The notes: generated by a model from the sequence alone, not told the origin. Shown: positions 32,586 to 45,311, numbered from the stretch's first letter. The stretch is DNA of 64,000 bases from Hordeum vulgare subsp. vulgare (GCF_904849725.1 NC_058523.1:110424189-110488188); one strand, 5' to 3'. Made by a program: numbers and translations.

Positions 32586-35507
32586 AGAGTCAATAATCTA
32601 GCTTCACATCACTATGTGATTTACAATGTAACAAATCTAACACCCATACAGTTCTGGTGTTGATCATGTTTTGCTCGTGGAAGAGGCTTAGTCAACGGGT
32701 TTGCGACATTCAGATCCATGTACACTTTGCAAATATTTATGTCCTCCTCCTCGATGTAATCTCGGATGGCATTGAAGCGTCGTTTTATGTGTATGGTCCT
32801 CTTGTGAAACCTTGGTTCCTTGGCTAGAGCAATGGCATGGTGTTTTCACAGAACAAATTTATTCTATTCATTGAACTTGGCAAAACTCCAAGATCTGTCA
32901 TGAACTGCTTCATCCAGACACCCTCTTTAGCCGCGTGCGAGGCAGCTATGTAGTCCGCTTCACATGTAGAATCAGCTACGATGCTCTGCTTGGAACTGCA
33001 CTAGCTTAACGCACCCCCATTGAGAATAAATACATATCCAGTTAGTGACTTAGAGTCATCTGGATCAGTGTCGAAGCTTGCATCGACGTAACCCTTTACG
33101 ACGAGCTCTTCATCACCTCCATAAACGGGAAACATTTCCTTAGTCCTTTTCAGGTACTTTGGAATATTCTTAACCGCTGTCTAGTGCTCCATTCCTGGAT
33201 TACTTTGAAACCTTCCTCCCATACTTATGGCAGGGCTGACATCAGGTCTTGTGCACAACATTGCACACATGATAGAACCTATGGCTGAAGCATAGGGGAC
33301 GACACTCATCTTTTCTCTATCTTCTGCACTCACTCGGCATTGAGTCTTGCTCAACTTTATACCTTGTAACACAGGCAAGAACCCTTTCTTGGATTGTTCC
33401 ATTTTGAACTTCTTAAAAATCTTATCAAGGTATGTGCTCTGTGAAAGTCCTATCAAGCGTCTTGATCTATCTCTATAGATCTTGATGCCTAATATGTAAG
33501 CAGCTTCACCCACGTCCTTCATTGAAAAACTTTTATTGAAGTAATCCTTTGCACTTCCCAGAAGTTCTATATTGTTTACAATCAGCAATAGTCATCCACA
33601 TATGATACTAGAAACGCTGTAGAGCTCCCACTCACTTTCTTGTAAATGCAAGCTTCTCCAAAAACTTGTATAAACCCAAACACCTTGATCACCTCATCAA
33701 AGCGCTGATTCCAACTCCGAGATGCTTGCACCAGTCCATAAATGGATCGCTAGAGTTTGCATACTTTGTGAGCATTCTCTGGATCGAAAAAACCTTCCAG
33801 TTGCATCATATACAACTCTTCCTCAAGAAACCCGTTAAGGAACGCTGTTTTGACATCATGTGCCAAATTTCATAATCGAAAAATGTAGCTATTACTAACA
33901 TGATTCTGACGGACTTAAGCATCGCTAAGGGTGAGACGTCTCATCGTAGTCAACTCCTTGAATTGTGAAAAACCCTTTGCCACAAGTCGAGCTTTATAGA
34001 CGGTCACATTACGTCCATGTTCGTCTTCTTCTTAAGGATCCATTTGTTCTGAATGGCCTTTTCATACCTTTTTTTTCATACGTACATCCTATCTCGGATT
34101 TCATGGCCTCTAACAATTTGTTGGATCTAGGCCCACCATTGCTTCTGCACAGCTCGTAGGTTCGTTGTTGTCCAACAACATGATTGATAAGACATGATTC
34201 ATGTACCACTCACGAGTAGTACGTGCCCTTGTCGTCCTACGAGGTCCGATAGCAACTTGATCTGAAGTTTCAAGATCATCATCATTAGCTTCCGCTTCAA
34301 CTGGTGTAGCTTCGACAGAAACTTCTTTCTGTCCTGCGCCACCATCTGGTTGAAGCAAAGGTTCTACAACCACATGAAGTTCTATCTTCCTCCCACTCAA
34401 TTCTTTCGAGAGAAACTATTTCTCAAGAAATGCTCCATTTTTAGCGACAAACACTTTGCCTTCGGATCCGAGATAGAAAGTGTACCCAACTGTCTCTTTT
34501 GGGTATCCTATGAAGACACACTTTTCTGCTTTGGGTTCCAACTTTTCAGGTTGAAGTTTTTTGACATAAGCATCACATCCCCAAACTTTAAGAAACGACA
34601 ACTTTGGCTTCTTGCCATACCACAGTTCATATGGCATTGTCTCAATGGATTTGGATGGTGCCTTATTTAAAGTGAATGCAGTTGTCTCCAATGCATAGCC
34701 CAAAAGGATAATGATAAATTGGTAAGAAACATCATAGAACACACCATATCTAATAAAGTACAATTACGACGTTTGGACACACCATTAAGCTATGGTGTTC
34801 CAGTCGGTGTCAACTGTGAAACAATTCCACATTGTCTTAAGTGAGCAACAAACTGGTAACTCACATACTCACCTCCTCGACTAGATCGTAGGAATTTGAT
34901 CTTCTTATTACGATGATTTTCAGCTTCACTCAGAAATCGCTTGACCTTTTCAAACGTTTCAGACTTGTGCTTCATGAAGTAAATATAATCATATCTACTC
35001 AAATCATCAGTGAAGGTGAGAAAATAACGATATCCACCGTGCGCCTGTGTGCTCATTGGTCTGCACACATCAGTATGTATGATCCCCAACAAGTCACTTG
35101 CACGCTTCATTGTTCCGGAGAACAGAGTCTCAGTCATCTTGCCCATGAGGCATGGTTCACATGTGTCAAGTGATTCAAAATCAAGTGACTCCAAAAGTCC
35201 ATGAGCATGGAGTTTCTTCATGTGTTTTATACTAATATGACCTAAGCGGCAGTGCCACAAGAAAGTGGCGCTATCATTATTAACTCTACATCTTTTGGCC
35301 TCAATGTTATGGATATAAGTGTCATCACTATCGAGATTCAACATGAACAAACCCCTCACATTGGGTTCATGACCATAAAAGATATTACTCATATAAATAG
35401 AACATCCATTATTCTCTGACTTAATTGAGTAACCATCTCGCTATAAACAAGATCCACATATAATGTTCATGATTAACACATGCACTAAATAACACTTGCT
35501 TAGGTTC
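32586..35507 (-). pseudogene. pol: Copia integrase, RT and RNase H of the second element, degenerate
   Basis: On the minus strand the integrase zinc domain and core are open from 35392 to 34790 (HCRLGHISIKHMKKLHAHGL, CEPCLMGKM, DVCRPMSTQAHGGYRYFLTF). The C-terminal part continues at about 34730-34416 (WYGKKPKLSFLKVWGCDAYV). RT follows with its YVDD codons at 33602-33591, then a frameshift, then 33588-33181 (AYILGIKIYRDRSRRLIGLS). A stop replaces the Trp after GMEH. RNase H remnants extend to about 32690. Many frameshifts and stops separate these parts, so this is a dead copy. Confidence 0.88.
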
Positions 35508-35512
35508 ATCAT

Positions 35513-37094
35513 TGATACGTCTCCATCGTATCTACTTTTCCAAACTCTTTTGCCCTTGTTTTGGACTCTAATTTGCATGATTTGAATGGAACTAACCCGG
35601 ACTGACGTTGTTTTCAGCAGAATTGCCATGGTGTTGTTTTTGTGCAGAAATAAAAGTTCTCGGAATGTCCTGAAAATTTACGGAGAATGTTTCTGGAATA
35701 AAAGAAAAATACCTGCGCAAAGATCCACCGGAGGGGGCGTGCCAGCGGGCCACAAGCCCACAGGCCGCGGCCACACCCCTAGGCCGTGCCGTGAGGGCTT
35801 GTGGGGCCCACGTGGCACCACCGCCCCCAAACTCAACTCTATATCTTCCGTCTCGCCCGGGAAAAAAATCAGAGAGAAGTTTTCATCGCGTTTTGTGATA
35901 CGGAGGCGCCGCCACATCCTGTTCTTCATCTGGAGGGCAGATCCGGAGTCCGTTTCAGGCTCCGGAGAGGGGAAATCGGCGCCATCGTCATCATCAACCT
36001 TTCTCCATCGACAATTCCATGATGCTCTTCATCGTCCGTGAGTAACCTCATCGTAGGCTTGCTGGACGGTGATGAGTTGGATGAGATCTATCATGTAATC
36101 GAGTTAGTTTTTGACGGGGATTGATCCCTAGTATCCACTATGTTCTAGATTGATGTTGCTACTACTTGGCTATGCTTAATGCTTGTCACTAGGGCCCGAG
36201 TGCCATGATTTCAGATACCTATTATGTTTTCGCCAACATATGTGTGTTTTAGATCCTATCTTGCAAGTTGTAGTCACCTACTATGTGTTATGACCCGGCA
36301 ACCCCAGAGTGACAATAGCTGGAACCACTCCCGGAGATGACCATAGTATGAGGAGTTCATGTATTCACCGCGTGTTAATGCGTTGGTCCGGTTCTTTATT
36401 AAAAGGAGAGCCTTAATATCCCGTAGTTTCCATGAGGACCACGCTGCCACGGGAGGGATGGACAATAGATGTCATGCAAGTTCTTTTCCCTAAGCACGTA
36501 TAACTACATACGGAATACATGCCTAAATTAGATTGATGAACGGGAGCTAGTTACATATCTCTCCGTGTTATAGCTGTTACATGATGAATCACATCCGTCA
36601 TACTCATCCATCACCGATCCACTGCCTACGAGTCTTTTACTACTGGTCCTCGCTATGTTACTTTGTCTAGGCTTGTCCCTTGCTACAAAAGGGATTGGGC
36701 CACTCTGCTGCTACTGCTGTCACTTTGCTGCTACTGTTGCTACTGATGCTACTGCCGTTCTCTGCTACTCCGCTGCTACTTGTTGCAAGACCTTTTCTGG
36801 AGTAGTTGTTGGGGAATAATAGTCCCCCGTCAACGTGCTTTCTGCTGGCGCCATTGATACAACAGTTAGGAATAGTCTGTCGTCAACAGATCGTTTCTGG
36901 CACCGTTGCTATCATACTACTTTGCTACTAATACTTTTCTTGCAGACATTAATCTTTCTGGTGTGGTTGAATGTGATAAACTCAGCTGCTAATAGTTGAG
37001 AATATTCTTTCGCTTCCCTTGGCGAACCAACAAATTTGGGTTGAATACTCTACCCTCGAAAACTGCTGCGATCCCATACGCTTGTGGGTTATCA
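35513..37094 (+). repeat. 5' LTR of the Athila-lineage element
   Basis: 1,582 bp, colinear with 43670-45306. It includes a TATA-like CTCTATATC at about 35838, a transcribed region rich in GCTACT-type triplets (about 36705-36790) and the end CTTGTGGGTTATCA. Confidence 0.92.
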
Positions 37095-37104
37095 AGGCTT
37101 TTTC

Positions 37105-37122
37105 TGGCGCCGTTGCCGGGGA
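37105..37122 (+). other. Primer binding site, Asp-tRNA type
   Basis: TGGCGCCGTTGCCGGGGA lies ten bases after the 5' LTR. It is the primer site seen repeatedly in plant Athila/Tat-type Gypsy elements and assigned to tRNA-Asp. Confidence 0.8.
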
Positions 37123-37172
37123 AGCACAACTATATTCTCTGAGTCACTTGGGATTGACGTCTGCTGATCACT

Positions 37173-39921
37173 ATGAGGAATCCGAAAGATCGAAGAACTA
37201 AAATCCTACCTTCCACTACGAGGAGAGGTAAGGAACTGCCATCTAACTCTGCACTTGATTCACCTTTAGTTATGAGTAAGTTTGCGACATCGCCTCCTGC
37301 TAGAAATCTTGATATGTCGCCTGTGCTTGATGATGCTACTTCTGCTGCCTATAATGCTTATGATAATGCTATGCTAGATACTATGCCTGATGATGCTATG
37401 CTTGATACTATGCCTGATGATGCTATGCCTGATACTGCTTTGCCACTTGGTGCATTCCTTGATGCACATATTGCTAGAGTTGCCGCTAGATGTGATGATA
37501 CTTCTGAAACTGCTGATACTATTGAAGTAGAACCTGCTACTATGCCTGAATTGCCTGTTATGCCTGATACGCGCTATGTTATGGAGGGAGAGATAGCTTA
37601 GGATTTTCTTGCGTGTAAGGATAGCTATGATGTTGAGAAATTACTGCACAAGTGGAAAGAAAAATCTCTGAACGTTAGGATGAAATACGACCCGAAGTTT
37701 GCCACTTCGCCTATCTTTGTGACCGATAAGGATTATGAATTCTCTGTCGACCCTGAGTTAATCACTCTCGTCGAATCTGATCTTTTTCACGATTATGAGC
37801 CTGAAACGGTTGTAGCCCATCTTACCAAACTGCACGATATAGCCACCCTATTCACTAGTGAGGAAAAGATCTGCCACTACTACATGCTCAAGCTGTTTCC
37901 TTTCTCGCTAAAGGATGATGCTAAGACCTGGTTCAGTTCTCTTGCTCCTGGATCTGTGCGTAGCCCCCAGGATATGGTCTACTACTTCTCTGAAAAATAT
38001 TTCCCTGCCATAAGAAGCAAGCTGCCTTGCAGGAAATATACAACTTTGCTCAAGCTGAGGAAGAGAGTCTCCCACAAGCTTGGGGGAGACACATCCAGCT
38101 ACTGAATGCTTTGCCTGATCACCCTCTTGAGAAGAATGAAATACTTGATATCTTCTATAATGGACTTAACGATGCTTCTAAAGACCACCTAGATAGTTGT
38201 GCCGGTAGTGTTTTTAGGGAACGAACCATAGAACAAGCTGAGATTCTACTGAATAATATCTTGTGCAACGAGAATGCTTGGACTATTCCCGAACCACCTC
38301 CTAAGCGAACTCCGAAGAAAAGAGGTCTTCTATTCCTCAGTCCTGAAGATATGCAAGAAGCTAAGAAATCTATGCGAGAGAAAGGCATTAAATCTGAAGA
38401 TGTCAAAAATCTACCACCTATCGAAGAGATCCATGGTCTCGATAACTCGATACAGGTAGTAGAAGTAAATTCTCTGCGTAGGTTTGATGAGAGTGATATT
38501 CCTTTTGATAAACCCACTAGCCTATGCATGGATGAATTCGATAACTTTGTTGCCAAACAACAGAGTTTCAATGATTATGTTAGCAGACAATTGGAAAAGA
38601 ATGCTCGTATGCTTAGTCATTTAAGTGCTTGTGTGGACAAAAACGTCAACGATCTTAAGATTCTGAGTAAACATGCTTCTATGGTTACTACTCAGGTAGA
38701 ACAAGTACTTAAAGCTCAAAATGACTCGCTCAATGAGTTGAATGACAATTCCGTCAGAGTCGTCACTAGAGGCGGTCGAATGACCCAGGAACCTTTGTAT
38801 CCTGAGGGTCATCCAAAGAGAATTGAACAAGATTCTCAAGGAGTTAGCATTGATGCACCTAGTCATCCTAGAAAGAAGAAGAAAGATGATAGGAACCTGC
38901 ACGGTAGCAACCCTGTTGCTGCTACACCTGAGAGTCCAAACGATGTCTCTGTGTCTGATGCTGAAACACAATCTGGTGATGAACATGAGCCTAATGATGA
39001 TATCAATAGTGATGTTCATGTTGATGCTCAACCTAGCAATGATAACAATGTGGAGATTGAACCTAGTGTTGATCTTGATAACCCACAACCTAAGACTAAG
39101 AGATACGATAAGAATGACTTCGCTGCTAGGAAGCACGGTAAAGAAAGGGAACCATTGGTTCAGAAACCCATGCCCTTTCCTCCCAAACCATCCAAGAAAA
39201 AGGATGATGAGGATTTTGAGCGCTTCGTTGAGATGATCAGACTTGTCTTTCTGCAAATGCGTTTGACAGATATGCTCAAGATGTCTCCGTATGATAAGTA
39301 CATGAAAGATGTTGTGACTAATAAGAGGAGGATACCTAAGGTTGAGATCTCCGCCATGCTTTCTAACTATACCTTCAAGGGTTGAAATCCTAAGAAACTA
39401 GGTGATCCTGGTGTGCCCACTATACCTTGCTCCATTAAAGGCAACTACGTTAGAACTGCGTTATGCGACCTTGGAGCCGGTGTTAGTGTTATGCCTCTCT
39501 CTCTTTATCATAGACTTGAACTGGATAAGTTTACACCCACTGAAATCTCTCTGCAAATGGCCGACAAATCAACTGCTTTCCCTATCGGCATTTGCGATGA
39601 CGTGCTGTTGTGGTTGCTAACACCACTATCTTAACAGACTTTGTTATCTTGGATATTCCCGAGGACGATGCCATGGCTGTCATCCTCGGAAGACCCTTTT
39701 TAAACACCGCAGGGGCTGATTGCAACAAAGGCAATGTCACTTTCCATGTCAACGGTAATGAGCATACGATGCACTTTCCGAAGAAACAATATCGAGTACA
39801 TTGCATCAATGCTATCGAAAAAACTTCATCGATTCTTATTGGGAGCTTTGAATGCCCTATTCCTCGTGTCAAGATGAAGTATGATTTGCTTGTTGGGGAA
39901 TACACATCCCCATTGAGGTGA
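37173..39921 (+). pseudogene. gag: Athila-lineage Gag-protease, broken
   Basis: The ATG at 37173 opens MRNPKDRRTKILPS. Three degenerate 9-residue repeats of DDAMLDTMP type follow (residues about 62-90). A TAG at 37599 breaks the frame in GEIA*DFLACKD; the homologous copy at 60021 has Glu there. The gag core continues at 37680-38030 (DDAKTWFSSLAPGSV, MVYYFSEKYFPA). A frameshift near 38030 moves to the frame 38027-39385, with a long linker and the block PFPPKPSKKKDDEDFERF. A TGA at 39383 and a deletion near 39605 break the protease, whose active site reads ALCDLGAGVSVMP (Asp at about 39467). The end is at 39921. Confidence 0.88.
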
Positions 39922-40129
39922 CCTAGTGACTATTCGAAAATTCTCCGTTCTCTTTTGCGATTCGAAAAAGTTTTGTCGAGGGGATTTGATCAACCCCATT
40001 GACGGATTTCTTTCGATGACCATGAGGTGGATGAATCAAGGAGTCACAAACCTCTGTTCCAAGCTTTCACTTTAGGTTTCTTAGAAGAAAAATGATAGAT
40101 TTAGTTTAGTTTTCCCTGTTTTCTGTTTT

Positions 40130-40350
40130 AGCGTCCGGTAGAAAAGTACCCCAAAAATAGAAGTTCTCCGAACACTGTGAAAATCAAGTATGATTTTTTC
40201 TGGAATTCTAGAAAAATACTGGGACAAAGAGTCTGTCTGGGGGCCACACCAGTGGGCCACAAGCCCTAGGGGTGCGGGCACCCCCTGGCCGCGCCACCCA
40301 GACTTGTGGGGCCCACAGGCACCCCCTCCACTCATTCTTGCTCTCATCCG
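40130..40350 (+). other. Internal segment resembling the element's own LTR
   Basis: The order of features here follows LTR positions about 35650-35830: AGAAGTTCTCCGAA, GAAAAT, TTTTTTCTGGAAT, GAAAAATACTGGG, then GTGGGCCACAAGCCC and CTTGTGGGGCCCAC. The match ends before the LTR TATA box. It stands upstream of the second ORF at 40708. A splice-donor-like GTAAGTGACTCC at about 40478 and an acceptor-like TTTCAG at about 40693-40698 follow. Sequence 39922-40129 is noncoding. Confidence 0.6.
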
Positions 40351-40707
40351 ATTCTCCTACATCCAGAAAAAATCGTTTCGCAGCTCAAACCTGTGTTCTT
40401 GCTCCTCTTGCTGGGATTTTCGATCTCTTTGCTCAAATCATCATTCTCCGAACTGTTTTGGGGAAATTACTCCTTGGTAAGTGACTCCTCCATTGGTCTA
40501 ATTAGTTTTTGCTCTAGTGCCTTATACTTCGCGTATTTTTTCTGCCTTGGTAACCATGTTCTTGAGCTTTGCATGATGATTTTAGCTGGTCCCAAGTAGT
40601 TTTGATGCATAATATGGCCTCTAGGCACTTGTGGGAGTAGTTGCTATGAGTTTAGTTGAACCTTGTTCACCTTTCCTTTGGGTCACTGTAAATTTCAGAA
40701 AAGGAAG

Positions 40708-41725
40708 ATGTTTAGGAGAAGCTTTCATGGTGGTTCCTCAAGCAAGAGAGGTCCTCGTCTTGCGATTAGGGAGCCTGATCCTTACCAACCTAGGGACGCG
40801 CAGGTACAACCATGTGAATGGCCTTCTGATGAATTTATGATTGAGGAAGGTTTCAAAGATGAGTTTGATGCACTTTTTCACAACGTTGGACTCGAAGAAT
40901 TTATCTCCGATAAATGTGAACAGTATGTTGCTCTCACTGCCTCTTTTGTTCGTAGATTCAAATTTTCAGCTGGCCGTGAGCCATCGGTACTGTTTGATCT
41001 CTATGATAAATCTTATACCATGGATTTAGAGGATTTCAATATAATTTGCAAAATACCTACTTGGGGTAGCCTCAATGATCCTCCTAAATCTTCGGTTAGA
41101 GATTTTTGCTCTGGTATTACGGTTGGAGAAACTAGATTATGCAAGCTACCATGGGGAGTATTCATTTTCCTGCCTTGCATTACTTTGCCCTCTTCATAGG
41201 CAGATGCATTAATGGCAAGATTGAGCATTGTTAGCTCTGCGCACCTGACCTTAGTATCCTTAAGAGCGCAGTAACAGGTGACAAAAGCTTCAACATGGGA
41301 GCTATTATAGCAAGGAGGCTGAATAGAATGCTATTTAAGGGGATTTCTTTGGTGGAATCTATGCTACTCGCATAGCAAATTTTCTTGGAGTACCCATCCG
41401 CGAAGGAGATCCCCCGCTCCATACAACTTTCCTTGACTGTGTCGCTTTGACACGCTACCAGTTCCTTGAGAGGGATGACGAATCCCTCCTATACCGTCTG
41501 ATATTTAACCGGCAACGTGTTTTCCATATTACCCTTCCTGCTCCTGCTCTCTTTGACTTTCAGGTAAAACGGAGATATTACATAACCAGAGGAGAGGCAG
41601 AGGAGTATGAGAGGGAGGCAAAGGTTGCTCGTCTCTGTGAGGCAGCTATTCACGCAGTGGCTGCAGCGCTCCCGTATAACCCCCATTATGATTTTGGATT
41701 TTCCCAGGACCATCCTTGGGAGTAG
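40708..41725 (+). pseudogene. Athila ORF-1-like protein, broken
   Basis: The likely start is the ATG at 40708 (MFRRSFHGGSSSKRGPRL), just after a possible splice acceptor. The frame is open to 41199, with KDEFDALFHNVGLEEF, RFKFSAGREPSVLFDL and YDKSYTMDLEDFNIIC. This is the type of protein described as Arabidopsis retrotransposon ORF-1 (Athila, Pfam PF03078). After a stop the middle is damaged (41200-41446). The C-terminal part is open again at 41447-41725 (YQFLERDDESLLYRLIFN, FSQDHPWE). Its role is not established, and it sits where retroviruses carry env. There is no clear membrane segment in the readable parts. Confidence 0.75.
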
Positions 41726-43669
41726 ACCAACTTAGGCCAAAAGCTTAAGCTTGGGGGAGTACGTGTTCTCACCGACTTTACATTTTTGCTTATGCTTTCA
41801 CTTTATTAGCCGGTGTTCACACTTTGCCACTGTATCATCCATGCTAGTTTATTTCTTTTTCTTGTTTTCTTTTCGTGTGTCTGTCTAGTTTGAGAAAACC
41901 CAAATTTTTTTTTCTTGTTCTTCTTTTGCTTGTTGGGAGCTTTCCCATGTAGATAGTTTTCTTTTTCTTTGGGTCAAGGTAGAAGATATTGGTTACAATA
42001 TTTAGTGGCTCTGCATGCATACCTGTTTAGCTTTCAGAGAGCTATATTACTTTGTCTTCTCCTTTGTGTTTGCCTACAGATTCCAGCTTTAGTCCAATGC
42101 ACGAGCACTCTTATTATTGTTCACATCATTCGGTCGTGCAAGTGAAAGGCAATAATGACGATATATGACGAAGTGACTGAGCCTGGAAAAGATGGTATGA
42201 ACTCGATCTATTTTGTTTTTGTAAATATGACTAGCTCATCATGCCTGATTCAGCTTTGTTGTGAGAGAAACATGTTTGGAATGACAACTTAGAGATCATA
42301 GTTTCTTATGCCATGCTTACTTAGCTAGGAGCTTATAATGGTCTGTCTTGGTTGCCAACATGAATGTTGAGATGACTATGATGTAGTATGATAGGATGGT
42401 ATCCTCCTTTGAATGTTTCAAGTGGCTTGACTTGGCGCATGTTCACGCATGTAGTTGAAACAAAATCAACATAGCCTCTATGATGTTCATGTTCATGGTG
42501 ATTTATGTCCTACTCATGCTTGCACTCAATGTTAGTTAATCTCATTGCATTTTGATGACTGTTCTCGCTCTCTAGTTGGTCGCTTCCCAGTCTTTTGCTG
42601 GCCTTCACTTGTACTAAGCGGGAATACTCCTTGTGCATCCACTTCCATAAGCCCAAAGTTGTTCCATATGAGTCCACCATACCTACCTATGTGCGGTATC
42701 TACCTGCCGTTCCAAGTAAATTTGCATGTGCCACTCTCTAAATCTTCAAGAAATAATCTGTTTTGCATGCCTGAACCGCTCATGTGCTGACAGGGGGCTA
42801 TTGGTGTCTTCCATGCTAGGCGTGTTATCCTCGATATGTGTTTATTCACTATAATTCACGAGAAAGGGGCCGGTAATTGGAATTCCCAGTTCCATACTCA
42901 AATCGAAAAGATACAAACAAAACTCCCCCAGGATTGATGTTGGTATGGACGGTACCCGAGGATTCGCTAGCCGTGGAGTGTGATTGATTGGCGGTGGGGG
43001 AGTCAAAACTTTACTTTTATGTTCGGGAACCGCCTATAGCATGTGTAGCGTGGAAGATGTTGAGAACACTTAGTCATTGCGTTGACAATGAAAGCATGCC
43101 ACCCAAAATTATTATCTCTGTTTTCAAAGCTTGAGCTCTGGCACCTCTGCAAATCAATGCTTTCCTCTGCGAAGGGCCTGTCTATTTATGTTCCTGTTGA
43201 GTCATCCTCCTCTTACAAAAGCACCAATTAGAGAGCACCTCTATCATTTTTATGCTTTGCTTTTAACTGTGTTGAGTATGACTATGACCGGATCTTCTTT
43301 GCCATGAATTACAATGTTTAGTCAGCCCTTGGTCTTTGAAGGTGCTCTGCATTTATGTTTTGCGGTCTCAGAAAGAGCTAGCGAGATATCATCTATTCGT
43401 ACTGCTTCATGTTGTTTTGATTGAAGTGTTGACATTTGAGGCTTATTATTATTTGCTCGCTAGTTGATTATGCCATTGATATGAGTTTAGTGAGACCTAG
43501 ATGTCATTTGCTTATGTGGTTTGCTTGTGATCTTGCTGAAATTCTGGTTATGAGTTAGACATAGTTGCCACAACAAGATCAAACATAGTTCGTCAAAGTT
43601 TTCTTTTGTCTTTTTCAGTTTGTCAACTGAATTGCTTGAGGACAAGCAAGGCTTTAAGCTTGGGGGAGT
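41726..43669 (+). other. Long noncoding 3' region with two polypurine tracts
   Basis: 1.9 kb with T-rich stretches and no supported ORF. AAGCTTGGGGGAGT occurs near its start (41746-41759) and again immediately before the 3' LTR (43656-43669). The second is the functional position for plus-strand priming. A third copy of AAGCTTGGGGGAG lies in gag at about 38076-38088. Confidence 0.7.
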
Positions 43670-45306
43670 TGATACGTCTCCGTCGTATCTACTTTTCTGA
43701 ACTCTTTTGCCCTTGTTTTGGACTCTAATTTGCATGATTTGAATGGAACTAACCCGGACTGACGCTGTTTTCAGCAGAATTACCATGGTGTTGTTTTTTG
43801 TGCAGAAATAAAAGTTCTCGGAATGTCCTGAAAATTTACGGAGTATTTTTCTGGAATAAAAGAAAAATACATGCGCAAAGATCCACCGGAGGGGGCGTGC
43901 CAGTGGGCCACAAGCCCACAGGCCGCGACCACCCCCCTAGGCCGCGCCGTGAGGGCTTGTGGGGCCCACGTGGCACCACCGCCCCCAAACTCAGCTCTAT
44001 ATCTTCCGTCTCGCCCGACAAAAAATCAGAGAGAAGGTTTCATCATGTTTTGCGATACGGAGGCGCCGCCACATCCTGTTCTTCATCTGGAGGGCAGATC
44101 TGGAGTCCGTTTCGGGCTCCGGAGTGGGGAAATCGTCGCCATCGTCATCATCAACCTTTCTCCATCGACAATTCCATGATGCTCTTCATCGTTCGTGAGT
44201 AATCTCATCCTAGGCTTGCTGGACGGTGATGAGTTGGATGAGATCTATCATGTAATCGAGTTAGTTTTTGACGGGGATTGATCCCTAGTATCCACTATGT
44301 TCTAGATTGATGTTGCTACTACTTGGCTATGCTTAATGCTTGTCACTAGGGCCCGAGTGCGATGATTTCAGATCTGAACCTATTATGTTGTCGCCAATAT
44401 ATGTGTGTTTTAGATCATATCTTGCAAGTTGTAGTCACCTACTATGTGTTATGACCCGGCAACCCCGGAGTGACAATAGCCGGAACTACTCCCAGAGATG
44501 ACCATAGTATGAGGAGTTCATGTATTCACCGCGTGTTAATGCGTTGGTCCGGTTCTTTATTAAAAGGAGAACCTTAATATCCCGTAGTTTCCATTAGGAC
44601 CCCGCTTCCATGTGAGGGATGGACAATAGATGTCATGTAAGTTCTTTTCCCTAAGCACGTATGACTACATACGGAATACATGCCTACATTAGATTGACGA
44701 ACGGGAGCTAGTTACATATCTCTCCGTGTTATAGCTGGTGTATGATGAATCATATCCGTCATACTCATCCATCACCGATCCACTGCGTACGAGTCTTTTA
44801 CTACTGGTCCTCGCTATGTTACTTTTTCTAGGCTTGTCCCTTGCTACAAAAGGGATTGGGCCACTCTCCTGCTACTGCTGTCACTTTGCTGCTACTGTTG
44901 CTACTGATGCTACTGCTATTACTTTGCTTCTGCTGCTACTGTTGTTACTTTGCTTCTGCTGCTACTGCTGTTCTTTGCTACTCCGCTGCTACTTGTTGCA
45001 AGACCTTTTCTGGAGCAGTTGCTGGGGAAGAATAGTCCCCTGTCAACGTGCTTTCTGCTGGTGCCATTGATACAACAGTTAGGAATAGTGTGCCGTCAAT
45101 AGATCTTTTCTGACACCGTTGCTATCATACTACTTTGCTACTGATACTTTGCTTGCAGACATTAATCTTTTAGGTGTGGTTGAATCTGATAAACTCAACT
45201 GCTAATACTTGAGAATATTCTTCCGCTTCCCTTGGCGAACCAACAAATTTGGGTTGAATATTCTACCCTCGAAAACTGTTGTGATCTCATACGCTTGTGG
45301 GTTATC
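43670..45306 (+). repeat. 3' LTR of the Athila-lineage element
   Basis: 1,637 bp, 55 bp longer than the 5' LTR. The extra length lies in the triplet-rich tract (about 44870-44990), where units such as TTTGCTTCTGCTGCTACT are added. This tract produces a Leu/Cys-rich open frame (44738-45070) that is not a gene. Confidence 0.9.
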
Positions 45307-45311
45307 AATCA

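Larger units (their letters stand above)
35513..45306 (+). mobile_element. Athila-lineage Gypsy element (Sabrina-like), non-autonomous
   Basis: The LTRs start TGATACGTCTCC and end GGGTTATCA. Flanks are ATCAT (35508-35512) and ATCAC (45307-45311), a duplication with one mismatch, inside the Copia protease/integrase junction. The internal region has an Asp-tRNA-type primer site, gag plus protease, and an ORF of the Athila ORF-1 family, then a long noncoding 3' part. No reverse transcriptase, RNase H or integrase is present in 9,794 bp, so the copy depended on enzymes supplied in trans or lost them by deletion. The Sabrina name is from recognition of the LTR start. Confidence 0.88.

Noticed and set aside
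44738..45070. Leu/Cys-rich 110-codon frame
   Set aside because: It is produced by a CTG/CTA/CTT triplet tract in the LTR, with equal openness in neighbouring frames.
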